DNA of 6,408 nucleotides from an uncultured Bacilli bacterium (GTDB taxonomy: Bacteria > Bacillota_I > Bacilli_A > RF39 > UBA660): assembly GCA_944329255.1 (NCBI GenBank), contig CALVIA010000059.1:1-6408 (forward strand), in the 5' to 3' direction. Positions 1 through 6,280 of this stretch are shown piece by piece (positions within the stretch are counted from its first letter, which is position 1; each line of letters starts with the position of its first letter). The translations under genes were made by a program, and so were the position numbers. The notes below the pieces were generated by a model that saw nothing but the letters and a program-made list of their open reading frames with translations, made no database searches and had not been told where the DNA came from.

Positions 1-241
1 CCGCGCGGACATTATTATAGTTATCATCAGATCTAGTCCAAAACCAACTAGTTCTGCCTTTTAAAGAACTATCTTCAGCAATATTATAATCTGTATCTTC
101 GCATAAATAGCCACCTGTCAATACACATACATCTGTGATTGCAGCTTTAGTTCCATACTTTCTTATTACTTCTAATTGAGATTCTTTACCATTACCCCAA
201 ATTTGTCCTTCCGACAATAAAGTTAAATTTTGATTATTCAT
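1..241 (-). CDS. Partial hypothetical protein, possible C-type-lectin/DUF6273-like protein (N-terminal 80 residues)
   Basis: This frame opens at ATG 241 and runs off the left edge of the window, so only the first 80 residues are visible. The start is supported by GGTGA at 251-247, 5 nt upstream, and by the matching N-terminus of the short open frame just upstream (both begin MNN and share a QL...KYGTK block). There is no signal peptide or membrane segment in the visible part. Residues 1-34 are the shared leader block and residues 39 and 46 are Cys. Residues 61-71 contain GRTSWFWTRSD, which resembles the W-x-RS motif of DUF6273 and of other C-type-lectin-like bacterial domains. The last three full codons are GTC CGC GCG, strikingly GC-rich for this genome. 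The family assignment comes from remembered motif resemblance only. The coding call itself is firm. Function is unknown. Confidence 0.8.
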   Translation of the reverse strand, partial: MNNQNLTLLSEGQIWGNGKESQLEVIRKYGTKAAITDVCVLTGGYLCEDTDYNIAEDSSLKGRTSWFWTRSDDNYNNVRA

Positions 242-262
242 TTTTATCACCAATCCATTCAT

Positions 263-271
263 ATTTTATCA
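263..271 (-). promoter_or_regulatory. Possible extended -10 promoter for the partial left-edge gene
   Basis: The minus strand reads TGATAAAAT here, which matches an extended -10 element (TG-n-TAAAAT). A start site near 256 would give a leader of about 15 nt that still contains the GGTGA ribosome binding site. No convincing -35 hexamer is visible. The background is so AT-rich that chance matches are common, so this is a weak call. Confidence 0.25.
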
Positions 272-314
272 TATAAATTCATTTTTATTATTTCTTAATA
301 ATTTATAATTTTAC

Positions 315-431
315 TTATATATTTTCTCCCAAATTCTCTTGCTTCAAACATTTTGTACCATATTTTTTTAGTATATCTAATTGTTTGTCACCAAATACCT
401 GTTCTTCTGTTAAAAATGTAAAATTATTCAT
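315..431 (-). pseudogene. Truncated paralogue of the left-edge gene (38-codon open frame)
   Basis: An ATG at 431 is preceded by a strong Shine-Dalgarno, GGAGG at 443-439, with 7 nt spacing. It opens a 38-codon frame ending in TAA at 317-315. The product begins MNNFTFLTEEQVFGDKQLDI and continues to LKKYGTK at residues 21-27. It aligns with residues 1-32 of the neighbouring partial protein with a few small gaps and the same MNN, E-Q, QL and KYGTK anchors. Similarity stops abruptly after KYGTK and the frame soon ends, while the neighbour continues into its main domain. I read this as a broken second copy of the same gene family, left by a deletion or frameshift. A genuine small protein or short leader peptide is also possible given the intact ribosome binding site. 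Confidence 0.6.
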
Positions 432-475
432 ACTACAGCCTCCAAATATATTTTAACATTTATTATATTTATAAA

Positions 476-481
476 ATTATA
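476..481 (-). promoter_or_regulatory. Possible -10 element upstream of the truncated paralogue
   Basis: The minus strand carries a perfect TATAAT at 481-476, beyond the transporter terminator and about 45 nt ahead of the ATG at 431. A second TATAAT lies at 467-462. No good -35 is at the right distance: the nearest candidate, TTGTAA at 510-505, leaves a 23-bp spacer. The call is tentative because TATAAT-like strings are frequent in this AT-rich stretch. Confidence 0.25.
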
Positions 482-515
482 TACACCATATTCTATACAT
501 TTTTTTACAATATTT

Positions 516-555
516 AAAAAAATTAGCTTTATTTTAATTGTTAATAAAGCTAATT
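516..555 (-). terminator. Intrinsic terminator of the ABC transporter operon
   Basis: A perfect 13-bp inverted repeat (AATTAGCTTTATT arms at 555-543 and 533-521) surrounds a 9-nt loop. On the minus strand it is followed directly by a run of seven T from 522 to 516. It begins 10 bases after the transporter stop codon at 568-566. No comparable T-run follows on the plus strand, so the terminator is one-directional. The stem has only two G/C pairs, but its length and placement make it convincing. Confidence 0.85.
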
Positions 556-565
556 AATTCACATT

Positions 566-3004
566 TTAATCTATATCAGTTCTACTTAATATTTCTGCTG
601 GTTTTTTTCTTATTAAATTATAAATAGGTATTAATCCTACTATTACATTAAATACAAAGATTAAAAAAGTACTTATAGAAATTACTTTAAAATTTAATAA
701 AAATGAGTTATTTAAATAATTTATTTTAGTAATTGTATATAAAATATAATACATTAATAAATATCCTGGTAAACATCTAGTCATTAATAGTATTACTATT
801 TCACCTAAAAACATTTTGTAAATATCTATTTTTTTAACACCTATTGCTCTATATATTCCTATTTCTTTGATTTTAGATAAAAATGATGTTCTAATTATTA
901 AATAAATTTCTATTATAGAAATTAATAATAAAATTATAGCTATTATTAATGATGAAATCATAGTTTGTTTATTTTTTTCTATAAATTCATTTTTATCTTT
1001 TTCAAATACATCTTGAATTTGTATTCCTTGATTTTTGAAATATGATATTAATTCTTTTTTATTATTTGAACTTATAGTTAATACATTTGTTTTTTCAATT
1101 AAACTATATTTTATTGTGTTATTATTGGTTAATATTTTTTTTATATTATCAGATTTATAATATCCAACTACTAATAATTTATTATTATTTACTTTTATAT
1201 TTATTTCTTTATTTAAAGGATATACTTCTTTCATATTTTCATTAACAATTACTTCATAATCATTTATTGGATACTTTCCATTTGTAAGATTTAGATTAAA
1301 AAGTGTATAATCTATAAATTCTGTTTCTGTTAAATCCTTATCATATATTAATAAATCATTATATAAATAATCACTTATATATTTATTAGATGAATATAAA
1401 TTTATTAACATACTTTCATCTACATATATTGAAGGACTTTCTAAGTCAACAATACCAACTATTTTTAATTTACCAATATTTTTAGCATTTATTTCAAGAT
1501 TTATTGTATCTTCTATTTTTAATATTCCAACTTGTTTTGATATTTGTCTATTAAACATTTTGTTTATAACTAATTTGTCAACAACAATTTCTTTTTTATT
1601 TTCTGGCATTCTACCATATATCATATTATTATTATTTATCATTTTTATGCTTGATAGTGATACTTCTATATAATCATATGCATTTTTTGTTTGTAAAAAA
1701 TTATTATAGATAACATCAAATTTAACATTTGATTTTCCTGGAATAATATAATTTATATTTTCGTTTTTTTCATAATTTAAATATTCTTTTACTGTAATTT
1801 TATCTTTATATAATGACAAATAATTTTTATTTTCTTTTACAAACATTTTTTCATCTACATTTAACACTCCAAAAATATTACTAACTGAGTATAATATAAA
1901 CATTGATGATATAAATAATCCAAATGTAGCAATTTTCTTTAATATTGAATATTTTTTTACTTTATTAAATCCATTTTTTATCATAGTTTTAAAGTTATAT
2001 ATTGAAGAATATTTTATTTTAAAATCATTATTTATTATATTTATATTATTATAATCATTGTATTTATATTCTTTTTTTGAAATTGTTTTATATTCTGATT
2101 CAATTAATTTTATTTTGCTATTTTCATCTATAATTTCCAATTTTTCTTTTTTGTTACTTTTTATATATATATTATTATTTTTAATAATTATTTTTATGTC
2201 TAAAGCATCATTTATATTTTTATATAAATCTATATTAATATTTTGTTGTTCTATAATATAATGATTTTTAAAATCATTTAAATATATTTCGTTTTCTATT
2301 TTATAATCTAAATCACTTTCATTATCATTTAATTCATTTGAAATTATTTTTCCATCTTCTAATTGTATTATTCTTGTTGAATAAAAATATGCTAATTCTT
2401 TTTCATGAGTTACTAATATTACTAATTTAGTTTTAGAAATTGTTTTTATTATATTCATTATTTCAATTGTATTTTTTCTGTCTAAATTACCTGTTGGTTC
2501 ATCTGCTATAATTATATTAGGATTTTTTACTATTGCTCTTGCTATACTTACTTTTTGTTTTTCCCCACCCGAAAGCATACTAGCAAGTCGATTTCTATAT
2601 TTATATATATCAAGTTCTTTTAAAACATATTCAACTCTTTTTTTTATTTCATTTTCGTTTTTTAAACCAATTAGTTTTAGAGAAAAAGCCACATTATCAT
2701 AAACTGTCATATCTTCTATTAAATTATAATTTTGAAATATATATCCTATATTAATATTTCTTATTTTATCTATTTTAGCATTCCTTATGTTTGTAATTTT
2801 TTCTCCATCTATATATATATTTCCACTATTAATTTTATCCAAACCACTGATACAATTTAATAATGTTGTTTTTCCACAACCACTTGGGCCTAAAATAGAT
2901 ATTAAACCAACATTTTCTAATTCAAATGAAATATTATTTATAACATGTATTTGATTTTTTTTATTTTTATTAAAATATTTATTTATTTTATCTATTTTTA
3001 TCAT
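566..3004 (-). CDS. Fused ABC ATPase / FtsX-MacB-like permease, second subunit (812 aa)
   Basis: This is an inner-membrane ABC protein with an N-terminal ATPase and a C-terminal permease in one chain. The ATPase (residues 1-225) has Walker A GPSGCGKTT at 39-47, Q-loop Gln91, signature LSGGE at 144-148, Walker B IIIADE at 164-169 and switch His200. All catalytic elements are present. An extra hydrophilic segment (about 235-335), probably beta-rich, precedes the first membrane helix at about 356-378. A large extracellular domain (about 384-680) contains GRMPENKKEIVV, typical of MacB-type core domains. Three further helices lie near 682-706, 733-758 and 773-798, with the FtsX-family KEIGIYRAIG at 713-722. 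This is the MacB topology of four helices per subunit, with the ATPase fused. It starts 2 bases after the upstream transporter gene, so the two are probably co-translated and assemble together. It contains no Trp. The substrate is unknown: antimicrobial-peptide resistance, peptide or lipoprotein export, and envelope signalling are all possible. Confidence 0.92.
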   Translation of the reverse strand: MIKIDKINKYFNKNKKNQIHVINNISFELENVGLISILGPSGCGKTTLLNCISGLDKINSGNIYIDGEKITNIRNAKIDKIRNINIGYIFQNYNLIEDMTVYDNVAFSLKLIGLKNENEIKKRVEYVLKELDIYKYRNRLASMLSGGEKQKVSIARAIVKNPNIIIADEPTGNLDRKNTIEIMNIIKTISKTKLVILVTHEKELAYFYSTRIIQLEDGKIISNELNDNESDLDYKIENEIYLNDFKNHYIIEQQNINIDLYKNINDALDIKIIIKNNNIYIKSNKKEKLEIIDENSKIKLIESEYKTISKKEYKYNDYNNINIINNDFKIKYSSIYNFKTMIKNGFNKVKKYSILKKIATFGLFISSMFILYSVSNIFGVLNVDEKMFVKENKNYLSLYKDKITVKEYLNYEKNENINYIIPGKSNVKFDVIYNNFLQTKNAYDYIEVSLSSIKMINNNNMIYGRMPENKKEIVVDKLVINKMFNRQISKQVGILKIEDTINLEINAKNIGKLKIVGIVDLESPSIYVDESMLINLYSSNKYISDYLYNDLLIYDKDLTETEFIDYTLFNLNLTNGKYPINDYEVIVNENMKEVYPLNKEINIKVNNNKLLVVGYYKSDNIKKILTNNNTIKYSLIEKTNVLTISSNNKKELISYFKNQGIQIQDVFEKDKNEFIEKNKQTMISSLIIAIILLLISIIEIYLIIRTSFLSKIKEIGIYRAIGVKKIDIYKMFLGEIVILLMTRCLPGYLLMYYILYTITKINYLNNSFLLNFKVISISTFLIFVFNVIVGLIPIYNLIRKKPAEILSRTDID

Positions 3005-3006
3005 GT

Positions 3007-5199
3007 TTATACCTCTTCATTATAACTTTCAATTATAGATTTGGTAAAAATATTTTTGGTAAATCTTATTGTTATTAAAATATTTATTAATAATAAAACA
3101 ATATATAAAATAACAAAATCTGATATATTTAAATAAACAATTAAGTTATTTAAATAATCTAAAGTAAGAACCTTATTTTTTATAAGTTCTATTATAAATA
3201 TCACAAATAAAAAGGAAATACTCAAAATTAAGTTTAGTTCTAAAAATAATAATGATATTACATCTTTATATGATGCACCCAAAATTCTAATTATTGTAAA
3301 ATATTTATTTCTTGCTTTTAAAATTAATTTTATAATAAAGTAAGAAATAAAAAATAGACCAGTTAGTACAATAATTATTCCAATTAAAATAAATATATTT
3401 AAAATATTTCTAAAAATTTGATCAAAATCAACAATTGTATCTTTTATATAAAGTGTATTATAACCAAGTGAATTCAATTTAGATATTGTTTCATCGACTT
3501 TTTTTTCATTATTTATAAATATACTATTTTGATAATTTCCTTTATTATATAATTCTATATAATCATCCATACTTATATAAAAATTATTTAATGAATAATT
3601 TTCTAAATTTAATATTTCCTTATAATTTCTTTCTGTAATAATATTTTTTATTATTAAATTAGTAGAACTGTTAAAATATTTATTCATTATATCTAAACTT
3701 AATTTTTCATCTTTGCAATTATAATTATTACACATGTATGAATAATTATCTGTAATTACAACTTCTCCTTTATTTAATGAATTTAGTGGCACTATTTTAA
3801 TATTTTCATTTTCTGAATCAATTATATTATTTCCTATTTTAATTTTAGTATTTGAAAATTCACTATATATATTCATATTTAACTTATCTAAAATTTCTTT
3901 ATTTAAATATACCTTGGCATAGTTATCATAATTTTCTTTAAATTTAATTCCAACAATTTTAATATTGCTTTCAATAATATTTTCCTCGTTTTTTATAACA
4001 TATTGTTTATTAAATATTTCTTTATAATTAGAGGTATAATAATTATCTTTAAATACTTCTATAACTATTTCATTATTTTGTTTTGGTAAAGTACCTATAT
4101 CTACTTTTTTTAATGTATCAATATTTAAAGCATTAAAAAATAAATTATAATCAGATGATTCTAATAAATATTCTTTATCTAATAATAAATCTTCTTTTAT
4201 TATATAATCAATATTATCTAAATCTAATAATTTATTTAAGTCTACTTCACTTATTTTTCCATTGTTTTTTTTGTTAACTACTATTCTTTTTCCAGTATAA
4301 TCTTGAAAAAATTGATTAAAACCATTTGTATTTACACTATTATCTTTTTTTATAAATGATAAATATAAAGATAAAACTGAAACTGATAAGAATAAATAAA
4401 TTAAAAATAATAATATAAATTTTGAAAAAATATTAAATGCATTTTTTTTTGCTAACAAAAATTTTTCAAATAATTTTATGTTACTTGTGTTTTTTTTAAC
4501 ATCTACAGTAGAATAATTTTTTGAATTTATATAGTAATTTTCTACTATTTTACCATCACTCATTTTTATTTTTCTTGTTGCATATTTTTCTATTTGATCA
4601 TAATTATGAGTTACAACAATAACAAGTTTATTTGCTGAAATATCATGTAATATTTGTAATATTTCATTACCTGATTTACTATCTAAATTTCCTGTTGGTT
4701 CATCTGCAACAATAATAGGTGTTTCTTTTGCTAATGCTCTTCCAATTGCTACCTTTTGTTTTTGTCCACCAGACAATTTGGATACTTTAGTATTTTTATA
4801 ATCCATTAAATTTATTTTATTTAATATGTTATTTACTTTATCTTTAATTTTGTTTTTTTTGCAACCATTAAGTAAATAAACTAATTCAATATTTTCATAT
4901 ACAGTATAACTGTTTATTAAATTAAAGTTTTGAAATATATTTGAAATATATTTTTTTCTATATTTTTCTAAATCTGTTTTTGAATAATTACTTATATCTT
5001 CATCAAATATATACATTTCTCCTTCATCATAATTATCTAAACATGAAATTATGTTTAAGAGAGTACTTTTTCCACTTCCACTTTCTCCAGTTATAACTAC
5101 AAATTCATTTAAATTAAGTTCTAAATTAATTTTATTAATTGCTGAGTTAATATTACCGTTGTTATTATAAAATTTCGATATATTTTTTAATATAATCAT
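3007..5199 (-). CDS. Fused ABC ATPase / FtsX-MacB-like permease, first subunit (730 aa)
   Basis: This is the paralogous partner of the next gene, with the same architecture: N-terminal ATPase, one helix, a large extracellular domain and three C-terminal helices. Numbering from the ATG at 5199, it has Walker A GESGSGKST at 38-46, Q-loop Gln90, signature LSGGQ at 142-146, Walker B IIVADE at 162-167 and His198. Membrane segments are near 259-283, 598-627, 647-673 and 693-712, with an FtsX-like IIRILGASYKDV following the second. The ectodomain (about 287-597) carries the MacB-like IGTLPKQNNEIVI and a Cys pair at 490 and 495. A GTG at 5208 would add three residues, but it lies inside the AGGTG ribosome binding site of the ATG at 5199, so I use 5199. 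Unlike its partner it has almost no linker between ATPase and first helix. It has no Trp. It is a likely heterodimer subunit with unknown substrate. Confidence 0.92.
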   Translation of the reverse strand: MIILKNISKFYNNNGNINSAINKINLELNLNEFVVITGESGSGKSTLLNIISCLDNYDEGEMYIFDEDISNYSKTDLEKYRKKYISNIFQNFNLINSYTVYENIELVYLLNGCKKNKIKDKVNNILNKINLMDYKNTKVSKLSGGQKQKVAIGRALAKETPIIVADEPTGNLDSKSGNEILQILHDISANKLVIVVTHNYDQIEKYATRKIKMSDGKIVENYYINSKNYSTVDVKKNTSNIKLFEKFLLAKKNAFNIFSKFILLFLIYLFLSVSVLSLYLSFIKKDNSVNTNGFNQFFQDYTGKRIVVNKKNNGKISEVDLNKLLDLDNIDYIIKEDLLLDKEYLLESSDYNLFFNALNIDTLKKVDIGTLPKQNNEIVIEVFKDNYYTSNYKEIFNKQYVIKNEENIIESNIKIVGIKFKENYDNYAKVYLNKEILDKLNMNIYSEFSNTKIKIGNNIIDSENENIKIVPLNSLNKGEVVITDNYSYMCNNYNCKDEKLSLDIMNKYFNSSTNLIIKNIITERNYKEILNLENYSLNNFYISMDDYIELYNKGNYQNSIFINNEKKVDETISKLNSLGYNTLYIKDTIVDFDQIFRNILNIFILIGIIIVLTGLFFISYFIIKLILKARNKYFTIIRILGASYKDVISLLFLELNLILSISFLFVIFIIELIKNKVLTLDYLNNLIVYLNISDFVILYIVLLLINILITIRFTKNIFTKSIIESYNEEV
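3011..3016 (-). promoter_or_regulatory. Ribosome binding site of the second transporter gene, inside the first gene
   Basis: AGAGGT lies 6 nt upstream of the ATG at 3004 and is formed by the last Glu-Val codons of the upstream transporter gene, immediately before its TAA at 3009-3007. The stop and the next start are 2 bases apart. This layout favours translational coupling and similar output of the two subunits. Confidence 0.8.
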
Positions 5200-5205
5200 A
5201 TTATT

Positions 5206-5210
5206 CACCT
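5206..5210 (-). promoter_or_regulatory. Ribosome binding site that decides the first transporter start
   Basis: AGGTG at 5210-5206 sits 6 nt ahead of ATG 5199, an ideal distance. The in-frame GTG at 5208-5206 is the end of this same element and has no ribosome binding site of its own (only TTATTACCAT precedes it), so the longer start is unlikely. Confidence 0.75.
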
Positions 5211-5218
5211 ATGGTAAT

Positions 5219-5246
5219 AATATAACATATATAAAAAAAAAATCAA
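5219..5246 (-). promoter_or_regulatory. Candidate promoter of the transporter operon, embedded in the preceding terminator
   Basis: On the minus strand TTGATT (5246-5241) and TATATT (5224-5219) are separated by 16 bp. The predicted start site near 5212 would leave a leader of only about 13 nt, just enough for the AGGTG ribosome binding site. The -35 lies in the 3' arm of the rpsR terminator hairpin and the spacer is largely its T tract. Both hexamers are imperfect, so read-through from the ribosomal operon is the alternative source of transcription. Confidence 0.4.
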
Positions 5247-5263
5247 AATAAATTTTGATTTTT
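5233..5263 (-). terminator. Intrinsic terminator of the rpsF-ssb-rpsR operon
   Basis: An 11-bp inverted repeat (AAAAATCAAAA at 5263-5253 and TTTTGATTTTT at 5248-5238 on the minus strand) has a 4-nt loop and runs into ten consecutive T at 5242-5233. The upstream arm overlaps the rpsR stop codon at 5264-5262. The stem has only one G/C pair, so its strength is uncertain and some read-through into the transporter genes is plausible. Confidence 0.7.
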
Positions 5264-5480
5264 ATCCAACATATGGTAGTATTGCCATAAAACGTGCTTT
5301 TTTTACTTCTTCTGCAACTACTCTTTGATGTTTAGCACATGTTCCAGTAACTCTTCTTGGTAAGATTTTATATTTTTCTCTGTCAACATATTTTCTTATT
5401 GTTTCTGTGTCTTTGTAGTTTACATCTCTACCAGCACATAATTGACATACTTTTTTCTTTTTTCTATAAAACTCTGCCAT
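5262..5480 (-). CDS. rpsR: 30S ribosomal protein bS18, zinc-ribbon form (72 aa)
   Basis: This is a small-subunit ribosomal protein that binds 16S rRNA together with bS6. The KILPRRVTGT segment at residues 38-47, followed by K-HQR, and the C-terminal ILPYVG are diagnostic for bS18. Cys12-x-x-Cys15 and Cys48-x-x-His51 make up the four zinc ligands of the zinc-binding (C+) form, whereas many Firmicutes carry forms without them. The start is ATG 5480, preceded by a strong AAAGGAGG with 7 nt spacing. An in-frame ATG at 5516 would overlap ssb and add 12 residues not expected in the family, so I reject it. It is the third gene of the rpsF-ssb-rpsR operon and is followed directly by a terminator. Confidence 0.97.
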   Translation of the reverse strand: MAEFYRKKKKVCQLCAGRDVNYKDTETIRKYVDREKYKILPRRVTGTCAKHQRVVAEEVKKARFMAILPYVG

Positions 5481-5487
5481 TTTATTT

Positions 5488-5495
5488 CCTCCTTT
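5488..5495 (-). promoter_or_regulatory. rpsR ribosome binding site overlapping the ssb stop codon
   Basis: AAAGGAGG at 5495-5488 is a near-perfect Shine-Dalgarno 7 nt ahead of ATG 5480. Its first two bases are the last two of the ssb TAA stop (5496-5494). It decides the rpsR start against the upstream ATG at 5516 and suggests that ribosomes finishing ssb could reinitiate on rpsR. Confidence 0.85.
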
Positions 5496-5931
5496 AAAAT
5501 GCGATATCATCATCACTTAATTCAATTGTATCTCCAAAATCGATATAAGGCTCATCACCAATATTATTTGTAGAAACATCATTATTAAAATCGATATCAC
5601 TGTTAGTTTTTTGTCCTTTTGATTCTAGAAATTCAAAACTATCTGCTAATACCTCAGTAACATATACCTTTTTACCATCAGCACCATCATAATTTCTTGT
5701 TTGAATTCTTCCTTCTATAGCTATTAAACTTCCTTTAGATAAATATTTTTTAGCAGTTTCTGCTTGCTTTCTCCACATAACTATATTTATAAAATCAGCT
5801 TCTCTAACACCATTTTGATTTTGATAATTTCTATTTACAGCAAGAGTAAAATTAGTTGCTGCAATATTATTTGATGTATATCTTATTTCTGGATCTCTTG
5901 TTAAGCGACCAATTAATACAACTTTATTCAT
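5494..5931 (-). CDS. ssb: Single-stranded DNA-binding protein (145 aa)
   Basis: SSB coats single-stranded DNA during replication, repair and recombination, and recruits partner enzymes through its acidic tail. The OB-fold occupies about residues 1-105, with the typical opening MNKVVLIGRLTRDPEIRYT, the F-x-LAV-x-R strand at 28-34, the DFINIVMWRKQAE block at 46-58 with Trp53, and GRIQTRNY at 74-81. A short disordered, acidic, Asn-rich tail (106-139) leads to the C-terminal tip DDDIAF at 140-145. The usual tip is DDDIPF, so the penultimate Pro is Ala here. At 145 residues it is somewhat shorter than many Firmicute SSBs because the tail is compact. AGAGG precedes ATG 5931 at good spacing, 14 bases after the rpsF stop. 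Confidence 0.97.
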   Translation of the reverse strand: MNKVVLIGRLTRDPEIRYTSNNIAATNFTLAVNRNYQNQNGVREADFINIVMWRKQAETAKKYLSKGSLIAIEGRIQTRNYDGADGKKVYVTEVLADSFEFLESKGQKTNSDIDFNNDVSTNNIGDEPYIDFGDTIELSDDDIAF

Positions 5932-5945
5932 AAATATCCTCTTTC

Positions 5946-6227
5946 TTATAATTTGATTACAATATGACGAATTATATCTTCACTAAGATTTGCTAAACGA
6001 TTAAATTCTTTTTCAGCTTTATCATCTTTAGAACTAATCTCATATAAGAAATAATAACCACTTTTATATTTCTTAATTTCATATGCTAATTCTCTTTGTC
6101 CCATTTCTTTAGAAGAATCTATATTAGCACCATTATTTGTTAAAACATTTTCAAAATTTTTAACAACTTCTTTTAAATCTTTTTCTTCTAAATTAGGTCT
6201 TACGATAAACATTATTTCGTATTTCAT
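5946..6227 (-). CDS. rpsF: 30S ribosomal protein bS6 (93 aa)
   Basis: This small-subunit ribosomal protein forms a heterodimer with bS18 on the 16S rRNA platform. The opening MKYEIMFIVRPN and the central GQRELAYEIKKYKSGYY (residues 43-59) are characteristic of bS6, and the length is normal. The start at ATG 6227 has a strong AAAGGAGG at 6243-6236 with 8 nt spacing. It is the first gene of the conserved rpsF-ssb-rpsR operon. A promoter and a foldable leader lie directly upstream, consistent with autoregulation by the bS6:bS18 complex known in many bacteria. Confidence 0.97.
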   Translation of the reverse strand: MKYEIMFIVRPNLEEKDLKEVVKNFENVLTNNGANIDSSKEMGQRELAYEIKKYKSGYYFLYEISSKDDKAEKEFNRLANLSEDIIRHIVIKL

Positions 6228-6236
6228 TTTAATATC

Positions 6237-6280
6237 CTCCTTTCGGTCTAATCGGCTTTTTATTAAAAAAAAGCAAGGAG
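6237..6280 (-). promoter_or_regulatory. Probable bS6:bS18-binding leader RNA (rpsF autoregulatory motif)
   Basis: In the transcript, CUCCUU (6280-6275) can pair with AAGGAG (6242-6237), which is the core of the rpsF Shine-Dalgarno. The contiguous GCUUUUU (6274-6268) can pair with AAAAAGC (6261-6255). The 5' strand has no unpaired bases between the two stems, while the 3' strand has a 12-nt bulge (6254-6243) containing ACCG. A two-stem element with a CCG-bearing bulge upstream of rpsF, bound by bS6:bS18, is a known widespread leader motif. The match here is by eye to that architecture. The pairing would hide the ribosome binding site and so repress translation when stabilised. Confidence 0.6.

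Noticed and set aside
1..565. CRISPR array or insertion-sequence ends in the accessory part
   Set aside because: No regularly spaced direct repeats, terminal inverted repeats or transposase fragments are visible. The only repeats are the paralogous gene starts and the terminator palindrome.
2058..2261. 67-residue open frame on the plus strand
   Set aside because: It lies wholly inside the transporter gene on the opposite strand, is a low-complexity hydrophobic translation of AT-rich DNA, and has no supporting ribosome binding site or homology I recognise.
566..5199. Use of TGA as tryptophan (Mollicutes code)
   Set aside because: No in-frame TGA occurs in any gene and TGG is used for Trp in ssb and the partial gene, so there is no evidence for recoding.
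5200..5208. GTG start for the first transporter gene
   Set aside because: The GTG is part of the AGGTG ribosome binding site of the ATG at 5199 and has no such site of its own.
5481..5516. Upstream ATG giving bS18 an extra 12 residues
   Set aside because: It overlaps ssb, has no ribosome binding site, and the strong AAAGGAGG points to ATG 5480, which gives the normal bS18 N-terminus.
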